From Pyrinomonadaceae bacterium (GTDB lineage: Bacteria; Acidobacteriota; Blastocatellia; Pyrinomonadales; Pyrinomonadaceae): a DNA stretch of 64,000 nucleotides. The position numbers and the translations under genes were made by a program. The number at the start of each line of letters is the position of its first letter. The stretch's first letter is position 1. This document shows positions 24,826 to 34,315 of the stretch, in pieces. The DNA lies in NCBI GenBank assembly GCA_014380365.1, contig JACMJZ010000007.1, positions 62,001 to 126,000 of the forward strand, written 5' to 3'. Under the pieces are notes generated by a model, which had not been told where the DNA came from, did no database searches, and saw only the letters and a program-made list of their open reading frames with translations.

Positions 24826-26460
24826 ATGCTCATCAAGTCCAGCCCTGAAGAGATTCAATCATTCCTCTCGGACGCGAGTCATATGTTGGAGGGGCAGGCG
24901 GAGCGCGTCGTCTTTCCAGAGAACGCCGAAGAAGTCGCGGAAATCCTGCGCGAGGCGACGGCCAGTGAAACTCCGGTGACCGTTTCCGGCGCGGGAACTG
25001 GCACTGTCGGGGGTCGCATCCCTTTCGCCGGCATCGTCCTCGCGACTGACAAGCTGAGGCAGATCAAAAGCCTTGTTCGTAACAAACAAGGTGGTGGAAG
25101 CGCCGTCGCCGAGGCGGGAGTAATGCTTTCCGACTTTCAGCGCTTCGTTGAATCAGAAGGGATGTTCTATCCACCCGACCCGACCGAGCGCAGTTGTTTT
25201 CTAGGTGGCACAGTTGCGACGAATGCTTCTGGCGCGCGCACTTTTAAGTATGGGCCCACCAGAAACTACGTCGAGCGTCTGAAGGTTGTGCTGGCGACTG
25301 GCGAGGTAATTGACCTGCGGCGAGGGGAACTGCATGCGGATTCGAGTGGGCGAATCAAGATTCCGCTGGTATTGCCGGACCTGCCCGCTAACGCAGGCGG
25401 TTCTGACAGATTCATCGAGGCGAAGTTGCCTTCGTATCAAATGCCGCTGACGCGGAAGCATGCTGCCGGCTATTACGCTGCGCCTGGAATGGATCTCATT
25501 GATCTCTTTATCGGTAGTGAGGGCACGCTGGGCGTGATCGTTGAAGCCGAACTGAAGTTGCTGCCCAAACCCGAAGGACTATTAAGCGGAGTGATCTTCT
25601 TTAGTTCTGAAGAAAGTCTTTTGGCTTTTGTGCAAGAGGTGCGAAGCCTTTCCGTGGTGAATCGAGGTGTGAAGGGCGACGGTGTCGGTGATTTGGGAGC
25701 GTGGGTGGAGAAGGTTTTTGAGGTAACGACGCGCCAGCCTATATCTTCGTTCGCGGCCGAGGTTGAGAAGGGCCAAACGATCGACGCCCGGGCCCTGGAG
25801 TATTTCGACCGCGAATCGCTGAACTTTCTGCGGCAGAGATACGACACCATCCCTGACGACGCGGTGGGCGCGATCTTTTTCGAGCAGGAAACCAATTCCG
25901 CTCGCGAAGACTCGGTGATGCAGAGTTGGCTCGCGCTATTGGAAACTCACAACGCGTTGGCTGATGATTCATGGTTTGCGACAAACCAACAAGACCAGTC
26001 AGGGTTGCGCGAGTTTCGTCACGCATTACCAGTGCTGATGAATGAATGGTTTGCGCGTCATCGCCAGCGGAAGGTTTCGACAGACATGTCGGTCCCTGAT
26101 GAAGCATTCGCGGAAATGCTCAAGTTTTACCAGGACACGCTCATCACCAGCGAACTACGTTACACGATCTTTGGGCACATCGGAGACAATCACGTTCACG
26201 TGAACATCCTGCCGCGCAACGACGAGGAGGCAACGAAGGCGCGGGAGATCTATCTGCGGTTTGTGAAGCGTGCCGTTGAAGTCGGCGGAACTATTTCGGC
26301 GGAACACGGCATCGGGAAGTTGAAGCGCGATTACTTGCGTTTGCTTTACAGCGACGAGCACCTGCGCGAAATGGCCGCGCTCAAGCGGGCGTTTGATCCG
26401 GCGGGAATACTGGGCCGAGGAAATATCCTTTCAGAAGATCTTCTGGATTCGGGTGTATAG
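24826..26460 (+). CDS. GlcD/D-lactate dehydrogenase-type FAD-linked oxidase
   Basis: A 544-residue flavoprotein of the vanillyl-alcohol-oxidase/PCMH superfamily that oxidises 2-hydroxy acids such as glycolate or D-lactate. The N-terminal FAD-binding domain has VTVSGAGTGTVGGRIP (about 49-64) and FLGGTVATNASGARTFKYGP (125-144). The C-terminal cap domain includes FGHIGDNHVHVNILP and the closing SAEHGIGKLKR, which carry the metal/substrate histidines of the GlcD type. No GlcE/GlcF genes and no Fe-S domain are adjacent, so it is a stand-alone form. The stop codon lies inside the left arm of the palindromic repeat that follows. Confidence 0.92.
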   Translation: MLIKSSPEEIQSFLSDASHMLEGQAERVVFPENAEEVAEILREATASETPVTVSGAGTGTVGGRIPFAGIVLATDKLRQIKSLVRNKQGGGSAVAEAGVMLSDFQRFVESEGMFYPPDPTERSCFLGGTVATNASGARTFKYGPTRNYVERLKVVLATGEVIDLRRGELHADSSGRIKIPLVLPDLPANAGGSDRFIEAKLPSYQMPLTRKHAAGYYAAPGMDLIDLFIGSEGTLGVIVEAELKLLPKPEGLLSGVIFFSSEESLLAFVQEVRSLSVVNRGVKGDGVGDLGAWVEKVFEVTTRQPISSFAAEVEKGQTIDARALEYFDRESLNFLRQRYDTIPDDAVGAIFFEQETNSAREDSVMQSWLALLETHNALADDSWFATNQQDQSGLREFRHALPVLMNEWFARHRQRKVSTDMSVPDEAFAEMLKFYQDTLITSELRYTIFGHIGDNHVHVNILPRNDEEATKAREIYLRFVKRAVEVGGTISAEHGIGKLKRDYLRLLYSDEHLREMAALKRAFDPAGILGRGNILSEDLLDSGV

Positions 26461-26520
26461 AATACAAGCTTTAGCTTGCGGGTCTTGCAGCACAGGCAAC
26501 CTGAGGGTTGTACTCTATAC
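26455..26520. repeat. composite palindromic repeat (CAAGCTTTAGCTTG / CAACCTGAGGGTTG)
   Basis: Outer arms GTATAGAATACAA (26455-26467) and TTGTACTCTATAC (26508-26520) pair with one mismatch. Inside are two small hairpins, CAAGCTTTAGCTTG and CAACCTGAGGGTTG. The same core in another flank occurs at 39631-39724. The left arm includes the stop codon of the preceding gene. Confidence 0.75.
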
Positions 26521-26624
26521 GCCTGTGTATCGACGCGGACTCTAGCTCGCCCGGTTCTGTTTGGGACGCGAACTCAACCCTGCCTTTACCATTCACGATT
26601 TACCAATTACGATTCACCCGCCCT

Positions 26625-27794
26625 ATGTTTCGTTTCACAACTGCAGGAGAATCACACGGTCGCGCGTTGGTCGCGATACTCGAAGGCATGCCGGCTGGGT
26701 TGCCGGTGGACGTCGAATTGATCAACCGTGAACTTGAACGCCGCCAGTGGGGTTACGGTCGAGGCGGCCGCATGAAAATAGAAAAGGACGAGGTCCAGAT
26801 TCTCAGCGGTGTGCGTCATGGGCTGACCCTCGGATCGCCAATCGCCTTGATGATTGAGAACAAAGATTGGGCAAACTGGACCGAGGTGATGAGCGCGGGG
26901 CCAGTCGAGATTGCGCCTGAAAAGTCACGCGAGTTGAAGCGTCCGCGCCCTGGACATGCAGACCTTGCGGGCGGACAAAAGTTTGACGCACGCGATCTCC
27001 GGAACGTGCTCGAGCGAGCGTCCGCGCGAGAGACGGCCGGCCGCGTGGCCTGCGGCGCACTCGCGAAACAGTTGTTATCCTCATTTGGCGCCGAGATCCG
27101 CAGTCATGTGATTCAGCTCGGTGGCATCCCGGAAAAACCGCTCCAACTATCGTGGGACGAAATTGGTGCAATTCCCGATGACGCGCCACTGCGCTGCGCC
27201 GATGCGCGGTTGCAGGAACAGATGGTTCAACTAATCGATAGCAAGCGTGAGGCGGGAGACACGGTGGGCGGCGTTTTTGAAGTGGTTGCTCGCGGCATTG
27301 TTCCCGGGGTGGGTTCTCACACGGCTTGGGACCTCAAGCTGGATGGACGTCTGGCGCAGGCCATCATGTCGATACCGGCTGTGAAAGCGGTTTCGATTGG
27401 CGCAGGCGCGGAAGCAAGCGCGCTGCCCGGTTCTGAAGTGCACGACGAGATTGCCTACAACAACGAAACGAAAGAGTTCATTCGCGAGACGAATCGGGCG
27501 GGTGGTCTCGAAGGCGGCGTGACGAATGGCGAAGAGATTCGAGTGCGCGGCCACCTGAAACCACTTTCGACGTTGCGCCAGCCGCTTCGCTCGGTTGACA
27601 TCGATACCAAGCAGGAAGAGTCGGCTGCGTTTGAGCGTTCAGATATTACCGCCGTTCCGGCAGCAGGCGTGATTGGCGAAGCGATGATGGCCCTGACTCT
27701 GGCGGCGGCAATGCGCGAGAAGTTTGGTGGCGACAGTCTGGGCGAGATGAAGCGTAACTTCGAAGGATATCGCGAGCAGTTGCGGGGATACTAG
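26625..27794 (+). CDS. aroC: chorismate synthase
   Basis: A 389-residue FMN-dependent enzyme that converts 5-enolpyruvylshikimate-3-phosphate to chorismate, the last step of the shikimate pathway. The start at 26625 gives the canonical [21 protein letters not shown] beginning (quoted in part); an upstream TTG-like opening at 26508 would add a repeat-derived leader. The signatures [32 protein letters not shown] and the late [17 protein letters not shown] are present. The next gene is def, after a hairpin. Confidence 0.98.
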   Translation: MFRFTTAGESHGRALVAILEGMPAGLPVDVELINRELERRQWGYGRGGRMKIEKDEVQILSGVRHGLTLGSPIALMIENKDWANWTEVMSAGPVEIAPEKSRELKRPRPGHADLAGGQKFDARDLRNVLERASARETAGRVACGALAKQLLSSFGAEIRSHVIQLGGIPEKPLQLSWDEIGAIPDDAPLRCADARLQEQMVQLIDSKREAGDTVGGVFEVVARGIVPGVGSHTAWDLKLDGRLAQAIMSIPAVKAVSIGAGAEASALPGSEVHDEIAYNNETKEFIRETNRAGGLEGGVTNGEEIRVRGHLKPLSTLRQPLRSVDIDTKQEESAAFERSDITAVPAAGVIGEAMMALTLAAAMREKFGGDSLGEMKRNFEGYREQLRGY

Positions 27795-27796
27795 TG

Positions 27797-27818
27797 GGAC
27801 AGGCATTCCTGCCTGTCC
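27797..27818. terminator. hairpin after aroC
   Basis: GGACAGGC/GCCTGTCC with a 6-nt loop, beginning a few bases after the aroC stop. There is no T-run, so it is at best a weak or processing hairpin. It is a copy of the palindrome at 10037-10057. Confidence 0.4.
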
Positions 27819-27904
27819 GGTGGCGAGCGGAGCATCGTTGATCGTAGAATTCACATCGAAGGCAGCTCGAAGAGTTTAATCCGAGGGGAATTGGAAACTA
27901 GCAA

Positions 27905-28417
27905 ATGGCGTTGATGGAAGTAGTAACGTGGCCGAATCCGGTGCTCGACAGTCCTGGCGAGCCGGTCACGGAATTTGGCGACGATCTGAAAAAGCTCGTC
28001 AGCAATATGTTTGAAACGATGTACGCGGCGCCGGGTGTCGGTCTGGCTGCGGTGCAAGTAGGCGTGGCGAAGCGTCTCTTTGTGATGGACTGTTCGGGAG
28101 GCAAAGATCCCGATCAGCGCATCGTGATGATTAATCCGGAAGTGATTCACGTTGAGGGGGAGCAGAACGGCGAAGAGGGTTGTCTCTCGTTTCCCGGAAT
28201 CTTCACGCCTGTCGAGCGCAGCTTGCGTGCTGTAGTGCGCGGGCATGACATCAACGGAGACGAGTTTGAACTTGACGACACGGAACTCACCGCGCGGTGT
28301 ATGCTCCACGAAACTGATCACTGCGACGGCATCGTGTTTCTCGACAAGATGAGTTCGCTAAAGCGCGAACTGGTGAAACGCAAGATCAAGAAACTGCAAA
28401 AAGCAGGAAAGTGGTAA
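27905..28417 (+). CDS. def: peptide deformylase
   Basis: A 170-residue metalloenzyme that removes the formyl group from the N-terminal Met of new proteins. All three deformylase motifs are present: PGVGLAAVQVG (motif 1), EEGCLSFPG (motif 2, metal Cys) and HETDHCDG (motif 3, HExxH form with two metal His and the catalytic Glu). The gene for the enzyme that adds the formyl group, fmt, lies 2 kb downstream, so formyl addition and removal are near neighbours. The ATG at 27905 has a weak ribosome site (TTGGAAA). Confidence 0.97.
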   Translation: MALMEVVTWPNPVLDSPGEPVTEFGDDLKKLVSNMFETMYAAPGVGLAAVQVGVAKRLFVMDCSGGKDPDQRIVMINPEVIHVEGEQNGEEGCLSFPGIFTPVERSLRAVVRGHDINGDEFELDDTELTARCMLHETDHCDGIVFLDKMSSLKRELVKRKIKKLQKAGKW

Positions 28418-28631
28418 AGCCAGTGGGCAGTGGTCAGTGAGCTGTGGGCAGTAGGCAGAACGCAGAAGGCAGGGCAGAAGGTAAGGCAGACAGATGGGCA
28501 CCTGGAGAGCAATCTTCGGTGCGCTTTTTTGTCTTCTGGCTTTTGTTTGGTGCCTCCTGCCGACTGCTCCTGCCGACTGCTCCTGTTTGTTCCTTGTGCT
28601 AATATCAAGAAAAATCTTATCGGAGTGAACC
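28418..28631. repeat. low-complexity intergenic stretch with partial palindromes
   Basis: The left half is made of near-repeats of GGGCAGTGGTCAGT / GGGCAGTAGGCAG type and the right half contains the direct repeat TGCCGACTGCTCC twice in a row. The halves are partly complementary. No gene is supported here; the pruA ribosome site (ATCGGAGTG) lies at its end. Confidence 0.5.
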
Positions 28632-30221
28632 ATGCCTACAGAATTCCGTAACGAACCCTTTACTGATTTCAACAAAGAAGAGAATGCGCAGGCAATGCGC
28701 GCTGCGCTCGAGAAAGTGAAGAGCGAGTTGGGGCGCGAGTACCCGCTGGTGATTGGCGGTGAACGCATCAACACTGACGCCAAACTTGATAGCATCAATC
28801 CGGCGAATCGCACTCAGGTAGTTGGTCGTTTTCAGAAAGCGACCAAAGAACTGGCCAATCGAGCGGTTGAATCGGCGTACGAGACCTTTCAAACTTGGCG
28901 AAATACTGGCGCTGCAGAGCGGGCTGAGTTCCTGTTCAAGTCGGCCGCGATCCTGCGCGAACGAAAGCACGAGTTGTCCGCGTGGATGATTCATGAAGTT
29001 GCCAAGACATGGGCCGAGGCCGATGGCGACACGGCCGAGGCAATCGACTTTCTTGAGTTCTATGGCCGTGAGATGCTGCGCTACGCCGAGGGCCAACCGC
29101 TCGTGAAGCTGGAGGGTGAAGATAACCGGATGGACTACGTGCCGCTCGGTGTTGTGGCTGTGATTCCGCCGTGGAATTTCCCACTGGCAATCATGGCCGG
29201 CATGACGGCGGCGGCTTTCGTCACCGGCAACACCGTCGTACTCAAACCTTCGTCTGATGCGCCGACAATCGCTTATAAGTTTTTTGAGGTCCTTGAAGAG
29301 GCAGGCTTGCCGGCTGGCGTGGTGAACTTCATGACCGGCTCGGGAGCAGAAGTTGGCGACGTTGTCGTGGATCATCCGAAGACGCGTTTCATCGCGTTTA
29401 CTGGTTCGAAGGAAATTGGACTTCGTATTAACGAGCGCGCCGCCAAGGTTCACGAAGGACAGATCTGGATCAAGCGAGTCGTGGCGGAGATGGGCGGCAA
29501 GGACGCGATCATCGTGGCTGATGACGCGAACCTGGACGATGCCGCGACCGGCGTAGTCCAGGCTGCGTTTGGTTTTCAGGGACAGAAGTGCTCGGCATGT
29601 TCGCGCGCGATCATCGACGCCAGCGTTTACGACGAGATGCTTGAGAAGATTGCGGAACGCACAGAGAAGATCAAGACCGGTGACCCGACGGATGGCGCCA
29701 CGAACATGAGCGCCGTCATCAACGAGAAAGCGTTCAAGACGATCAACGGATACATTGAAAAAGGCAAAAGCGAGGGTGGCAGGGTTTTGGCCGGCGGCGG
29801 ATCAGATGGAGAGCAGGGTTTCTTTATTGAACCGACAGTTATCGCTGACGTGAAGCCGGGCGCGACGATCGAACAGGAAGAGATTTTTGGTCCGGTGCTG
29901 GCGATAATCAAGGCCGACGACTATGACGATGCTTTGAAGATTGCCAACGATACTCAATATGGATTGACCGGCGCAGTCTACAGCGCTGACGAGGCGAAGC
30001 TTGAAAGGGCGCGTCGAGAGTTTCATGTCGGCAATCTTTATCTCAATCGGAAGTGCACGGGAGCGCTGGTAGGTGTTCATCCGTTTGGCGGCTTCAACAT
30101 GTCGGGGACCGACTCGAAAGCAGGTGGCCGCGACTATCTGTTGCTGTTTATGCAGGCGAAGGTTTCGGCGGAGAAGGTGGGCGCGACCAGCAAGCTCGCC
30201 GAGAAGCGAGCGGCCATTTGA
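28632..30221 (+). CDS. pruA: L-glutamate gamma-semialdehyde (1-pyrroline-5-carboxylate) dehydrogenase
   Basis: A 529-residue NAD-dependent aldehyde dehydrogenase that makes glutamate from the proline-degradation intermediate. It has the long N-terminus typical of the RocA/PruA group (NEPFTDFNKEENAQAMRAAL, residues 6-25), the cofactor loop PPWNFPLAI, FTGSKEIGLRI, the catalytic Glu in AEMGGKDAII, and the catalytic Cys in GFQGQKCSACSR. The late GPVLAIIKADDYDDAL and the PFGGFNMSGTDSKAGG ending are characteristic. No proline dehydrogenase gene is adjacent. Cytoplasmic. Confidence 0.94.
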   Translation: MPTEFRNEPFTDFNKEENAQAMRAALEKVKSELGREYPLVIGGERINTDAKLDSINPANRTQVVGRFQKATKELANRAVESAYETFQTWRNTGAAERAEFLFKSAAILRERKHELSAWMIHEVAKTWAEADGDTAEAIDFLEFYGREMLRYAEGQPLVKLEGEDNRMDYVPLGVVAVIPPWNFPLAIMAGMTAAAFVTGNTVVLKPSSDAPTIAYKFFEVLEEAGLPAGVVNFMTGSGAEVGDVVVDHPKTRFIAFTGSKEIGLRINERAAKVHEGQIWIKRVVAEMGGKDAIIVADDANLDDAATGVVQAAFGFQGQKCSACSRAIIDASVYDEMLEKIAERTEKIKTGDPTDGATNMSAVINEKAFKTINGYIEKGKSEGGRVLAGGGSDGEQGFFIEPTVIADVKPGATIEQEEIFGPVLAIIKADDYDDALKIANDTQYGLTGAVYSADEAKLERARREFHVGNLYLNRKCTGALVGVHPFGGFNMSGTDSKAGGRDYLLLFMQAKVSAEKVGATSKLAEKRAAI

Positions 30222-30251
30222 AAACTTGAGTGACAGAATGCGGACGAGCGT

Positions 30252-30373
30252 GGGCAATCCCGCCTTCCTAACCTTCGAGGCGCTGCGATTTGTTCTTGCT
30301 CTCCCGGTCGTTTTAAGTGAGGGGCCCAACGAGAGCCTGAAAAATCCTCAAGGTTAGGAAGGCGGGCTTGCCC
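30252..30373. repeat. 24-bp near-perfect inverted repeat before fmt
   Basis: 30252-30275 (GGGCAATCCCGCCTTCCTAA...) is answered by its inverse at 30350-30373 with a single mismatch pair. It fills most of the pruA-fmt gap and could form a long hairpin acting as terminator for pruA. Confidence 0.8.
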
Positions 30374-30397
30374 CCGCTCCTTTCCCTTCTACGAATC

Positions 30398-31339
30398 ATG
30401 CGAATAGTTTTCATGGGAACACCGGAGTCTGCGGTGCCGTCTTTGCAGCGTCTGCTGCTCGATGGGCACGACGTCGCCGCAGTTTGGACTCAGCCCGATA
30501 AACCCGCGGGGCGTGGGGACAAGCTGCGTTCGTCACCGGTGAAAGCCTTTGCCATGGAGCACGGCCTTCAAGTTGAGCAACCGCGAAAGATCAAGCTCGA
30601 CGAAACAAAAGAGCTGTTTGCGTCTTACAACACCGACGTGGGCGTCGTAGTCGCCTATGGTCGAATTCTTCCGACGGAGTACCTGACCGCGCCGAGACGA
30701 GGCTGTATCAACGTCCACTTCTCCTTGCTGCCGCTCTACCGCGGCGCAGCTCCCGCCAATTGGGCGATCGTGAATGGTGACGAAAAAACCGGTGTGACCA
30801 CCATGTTTATCGAAGAGAAGCTGGATTCAGGTCCCATTCTTTTGCAGCAGGAGACAACAATAGGTGAAACGGAAACCGCGCCAGAATTAATGCAGCGTCT
30901 CGCCCACACCGGCGCCGACCTCCTCAGTGAAACGCTCGCCCAAATTCATAAACTTACGCCCCGGCCACAACACGATCACGAAGCCACGTTTGCGCCAGTT
31001 CTGAGCAAAGCTGACGGCGCGATTAATTGGCTGAACCCGGCCTCGACAATCGAACGCTGCGTTCGAGGTTTTCAGCCATGGCCGACCGCGTACACGCATC
31101 ACGTGGGCCGCAGGCTGATCGTTTGGAAAGCCGCGATCGTTGACTCAGCTTTCTCTGGTGAGGCGGGACAGCCGGGGGAAGTAGTCGAAGCTGATGGCGA
31201 CAACCTGGTGGTTTGGTGTGGAGATCAATCTGCGTTGCGTTTGCTGGAACTGCAGCCAGAAGCTAAACGTCGCATGAGCGTCAGGGATTTTCTCAATGGA
31301 ACGCGGTTGAAAGTTGGCGATCGGTTTGGCGAAGTCTAA
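30398..31339 (+). CDS. fmt: methionyl-tRNA formyltransferase
   Basis: A 313-residue enzyme that formylates initiator Met-tRNA with 10-formyl-tetrahydrofolate. The Rossmann start MRIVFMGTPESAVPSLQRLL is canonical and fixes the ATG at 30398; an upstream in-frame TTG lies in a repeat. The catalytic-site strand GCINVHFSLLPLYRGAAP and the following DSGPILLQQE are present, and a C-terminal OB-like tRNA-binding domain follows (about 205-313). The 3' end overlaps rsmB by 26 bp, as is common for this pair. Confidence 0.97.
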   Translation: MRIVFMGTPESAVPSLQRLLLDGHDVAAVWTQPDKPAGRGDKLRSSPVKAFAMEHGLQVEQPRKIKLDETKELFASYNTDVGVVVAYGRILPTEYLTAPRRGCINVHFSLLPLYRGAAPANWAIVNGDEKTGVTTMFIEEKLDSGPILLQQETTIGETETAPELMQRLAHTGADLLSETLAQIHKLTPRPQHDHEATFAPVLSKADGAINWLNPASTIERCVRGFQPWPTAYTHHVGRRLIVWKAAIVDSAFSGEAGQPGEVVEADGDNLVVWCGDQSALRLLELQPEAKRRMSVRDFLNGTRLKVGDRFGEV

Positions 31340-32663
31340 TTCAATCTCACCGGCCAGACTCGCAGCGTTTGAAATTCTGCGACGCGTGGAAGCTGGCGCG
31401 TACGCCTCCGTTCTGCTTACCGCAAAAGAGCGCGCGCTAGAGCCGCTCGATCGGGCGCTCTGTCACGAGTTAGTGATGGGCGTGCTGCGCAGGCAGTTGT
31501 GGCTGGATCGTCTCACCGAGTTTTACGCAAACCGCAAAGTAAGCGAGTTGGATGTGGATGTCCGGCTCGCGCTGAGACTGGGCCTTTACCAGTTAAGGTT
31601 CCTCTCCCGCATCCCTGCGTCGGCCGCAGTCAATGAATCCGTTAACCTGGTTCACTACGCACGCTTGCGATCGGCAGGAGGCATGGTCAATGCCGTACTG
31701 CGCCGCGCGACGCGCGAGGTCGATGTTAATCCAGCCTTGACGCTCACCGATCCGGTAGAGAGGATTGCCGTTTCCACTTCACACCCGCCCTGGCTGATCG
31801 AACGCTGGATCAAAGCATTGGGACTTGAGGAGGCGCAAGCCTTTGCGCATGCTAACAATGAGCCGGCGCCAGTGGCGTTTCGAGTCGTAACCAATCGGGC
31901 GCACGAGCTGGAAGTTGTTGACCAACTTCGCCAGGCAGGAGCGATGCTGACGCCTTCAAGAATCGCCGCCGGCGCCTGGCGGGTAACCGGGGCGGGACGC
32001 TTGTTACCCGAGCTGGTGGCACAGGGACGGGTCTATATTCAGGATGAAGCGTCTCAGTTGGTGGCGGCAGCGCTGGATGCACAGCCAGGGGACCGGGTGT
32101 TGGATTTGTGCGCAGCGCCTGGGAGTAAGACGAGTCACATTGCTGATGCAGCGCGAGACTCCGCCTTGATAGTTGCTGCGGACGTTCACCGGCACCGGCT
32201 CAGGACCGTAGTTGAGACGGCGCAGGCGCAAGGGCTGAAGAGCATCCATTGTGTCGAGTTGGACGGACTGGAGTCGTTGCCCTTTAGAAACCAGACTTTT
32301 GATCGGGTGCTGGTTGATGCTCCTTGTTCCGGAACGGGCACTTTGAGGCGCAACCCCGAAATACGCTGGCGCATCTCACCCGCGTCTATTGAAGATTTGT
32401 CGCGGCGTCAGAACCAACTGCTTCTCAACGCTTCGAAGTTTGTGAGACCTGGGGGCCGACTGGTTTATTCGACCTGCTCTATTGAAGTCGCCGAAAACGA
32501 GAATGTTGCGCAACCGTTCCTTGAAAAAAACGAGGACTTCTCAGCAGCCGAATGGCAGGTCGATAAGTCATTAATTGATAACTCCGGTCAGGTGCGAACC
32601 TGGCCACATCGAGATGACACGGACGGCTTTTTTATTCGCGCGTTTACCCGAAAGCCGAACTAA
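31314..32663 (+). CDS. rsmB: 16S rRNA m5C967 methyltransferase
   Basis: A 449-residue SAM-dependent methyltransferase. The N-terminal NusB-like RNA-binding domain (about 10-140; ARLAAFEILRRVEAGAYAS) is followed by the RsmB/NOL1 catalytic domain with the SAM motif LDLCAAPGSKTSHIA, the PC motif DAPCSGTGTLRRNPEIRWR and the catalytic Cys in YSTCSIEVAENE. Start codon is TTG at 31314, inside the end of fmt, so the genes are coupled. It acts on 16S rRNA in the cytoplasm. Confidence 0.95.
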   Translation: MAIGLAKSNSISPARLAAFEILRRVEAGAYASVLLTAKERALEPLDRALCHELVMGVLRRQLWLDRLTEFYANRKVSELDVDVRLALRLGLYQLRFLSRIPASAAVNESVNLVHYARLRSAGGMVNAVLRRATREVDVNPALTLTDPVERIAVSTSHPPWLIERWIKALGLEEAQAFAHANNEPAPVAFRVVTNRAHELEVVDQLRQAGAMLTPSRIAAGAWRVTGAGRLLPELVAQGRVYIQDEASQLVAAALDAQPGDRVLDLCAAPGSKTSHIADAARDSALIVAADVHRHRLRTVVETAQAQGLKSIHCVELDGLESLPFRNQTFDRVLVDAPCSGTGTLRRNPEIRWRISPASIEDLSRRQNQLLLNASKFVRPGGRLVYSTCSIEVAENENVAQPFLEKNEDFSAAEWQVDKSLIDNSGQVRTWPHRDDTDGFFIRAFTRKPN

Positions 32664-32842
32664 CGCGCGGAAATCTGAGTGTCGCACACTTAGCTGACGC
32701 GTGATTCACGGGCAGGCCACCGTGCCACTTTTCAGCCCATACGCAAAGGATCGTTACCTTGCGACAGTGTGTGGCGGATGGTAGACTGCGCAGCTTGGTT
32801 AAGGCCTTCACCCTCGAGCTTAATGTTAATAGAGGTTAGCGC

Positions 32843-33541
32843 GTGAACATGGCCACCGGGGCACTCTCAGCACTTCGCAGACTGAGTATCGTGATCGCAG
32901 TCGCGATCGTTTTTGTGTTTGGCCTCGGCACGACGGTTTATCTCTCCCTGCGCAGCCCGGAGGTGCAGGTTCCCGATGTGCTCGGCAAGGATCGTCTCGA
33001 AGCCGAACGCATTTTAGGCGACGCTGATTTGAATTTTCGCGTTCGTGCTTTTAGGCCCAGCAACGAGTTGAAGGCTGACACCGTTTTGTTTCAGTTGCCG
33101 CGTCCTGGTGAGATTGTGAAGGCCGGACAGACTGTCGCGATGGATCTCAGTCGCACGGTCAAAGAGGGTGAGTCATCCGAATCGGTGACGCCGGAAAAGA
33201 CGCCCGAGAACAAAGCTGACGAAAAGGCCAACCAAAATACTAACGAGGCTTCGGCGAATGAAAACAAACCGAAGCGCAAGCCTACAAATAAGAACGCAAA
33301 CGAAAACGCTAACAGCGCCAACGGCAACACCAACGCCAACGCCAACGCTAATTCTGGGAATCGCAACGCCAACGCTAACCGGACGCCGTCGAATAGAAAC
33401 GTAAATACAGGTAAGGCGAATACGACTACTAACGCGAGTTCAAATCGGCCGAACACCAGCTCGAATCGAGGCGCTAATCAAAATGAGAATCGGCGTCCGC
33501 CGGTTCCGAAGCCCTCTCCGGTCAGCAGACCGAACAGGTGA
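32843..33541 (+). CDS. single-PASTA-domain membrane protein with Asn-rich tail
   Basis: A 232-residue protein: one membrane helix (IVIAVAIVFVFGLGTTVYL, about 16-34), one PASTA domain (VQVPDVLGKDRLEAERILGDADL..., about 41-105), then about 120 residues of hydrophilic low complexity dominated by Asn, Ala and Pro with repeated NAN/NTNANANAN units, ending in a Pro/Arg tail. PASTA domains bind peptidoglycan or muropeptides, so the protein is probably anchored in the inner membrane with PASTA in the periplasm. GTG start at 32843 with AGAGG seven bases upstream. Its stop overlaps a possible GTG start of rpe (GTGA). Confidence 0.85.
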   Translation: MNMATGALSALRRLSIVIAVAIVFVFGLGTTVYLSLRSPEVQVPDVLGKDRLEAERILGDADLNFRVRAFRPSNELKADTVLFQLPRPGEIVKAGQTVAMDLSRTVKEGESSESVTPEKTPENKADEKANQNTNEASANENKPKRKPTNKNANENANSANGNTNANANANSGNRNANANRTPSNRNVNTGKANTTTNASSNRPNTSSNRGANQNENRRPPVPKPSPVSRPNR

Positions 33542-33576
33542 GCATCTCCGAACGCTTTGCCCGTGGCATCGAAATA

Positions 33577-34248
33577 ATGAACGGTACGATTGATATCGCT
33601 CCTTCGATTTTGTCAGCCGACTTCTCGCGCCTGGGCGAAGAGATCGCGGCAGTGGAGCGTGGGGGCGCGACGATCCTCCACGTCGATGTGATGGATGGCC
33701 ACTTTGTGCCGAACATTACGATTGGGTTGCCGGTGGTTAAATCGATTGCGCGGGTGACCAGGTTACCGATTGACGCACACCTGATGATCTCCGAGCCGGG
33801 CAGGTATGCCGAGCAGTTTGTTAAGGCCGGAGCCCAGATGGTTTCGATCCATGTGGAAGCCGATAATCATTTGCATCGAACCTTGATGTCCATCAAGGGG
33901 GCTGGCGCGCAGGCAGGTATCGTCGTAAACCCGGCAACGTCAGTTGAGAGTCTAGTTGACGCGCTACCTTTTGCCGACTATGTGCTCGTGATGTCCGTCA
34001 ACCCTGGATTTGGTGGACAGAAGTTTATTTCGCCGTCTCTCGATAAGCTGCGACGGTTGAAGCGAATGATTGAGGAACGTCAACTGAGAACTCGGATTGA
34101 GATCGATGGCGGCATCGATCTGGACAACATCGCGTCCGTGGTCGCCGCGGGCGCAGAGATTATCGTTGCCGGATCCGCGATTTTTGGCGCTCCTGATCCG
34201 GAAGCGGCCGTTAAGGGATTGCGCGAAGCAACTGTCCAGTGGGTCTAG
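33577..34248 (+). CDS. rpe: ribulose-phosphate 3-epimerase
   Basis: A 223-residue TIM-barrel enzyme that interconverts ribulose-5-phosphate and xylulose-5-phosphate in the pentose phosphate pathway. Motifs: IAPSILSADFSRLGEEI at the start, LHVDVMDGHFVPN (metal His and catalytic Asp), PIDAHLMI, MSVNPGFGGQKF and the phosphate-site EIDGGI. The ATG at 33577 gives the usual N-terminal length; a GTG at 33538 overlapping the previous stop would add 13 residues and couple translation to the PASTA gene. Confidence 0.96.
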   Translation: MNGTIDIAPSILSADFSRLGEEIAAVERGGATILHVDVMDGHFVPNITIGLPVVKSIARVTRLPIDAHLMISEPGRYAEQFVKAGAQMVSIHVEADNHLHRTLMSIKGAGAQAGIVVNPATSVESLVDALPFADYVLVMSVNPGFGGQKFISPSLDKLRRLKRMIEERQLRTRIEIDGGIDLDNIASVVAAGAEIIVAGSAIFGAPDPEAAVKGLREATVQWV

Positions 34249-34315
34249 GGATTGGCAATTGCGCATCGGCAATCGAAGGTATGTATTAGACAGGAAGTTT
34301 TTGGAGGTTTTAGTT

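Noticed and set aside
26508-26624. An N-terminal extension of chorismate synthase
   Set aside because: It would be encoded by repeat DNA and the ATG at 26625 gives the canonical start of the family.
34097-34315. An N-terminal extension of the TPR protein overlapping rpe
   Set aside because: The ATG at 34316 has a good ribosome site and opens a signal peptide; the extension is rpe in another frame.
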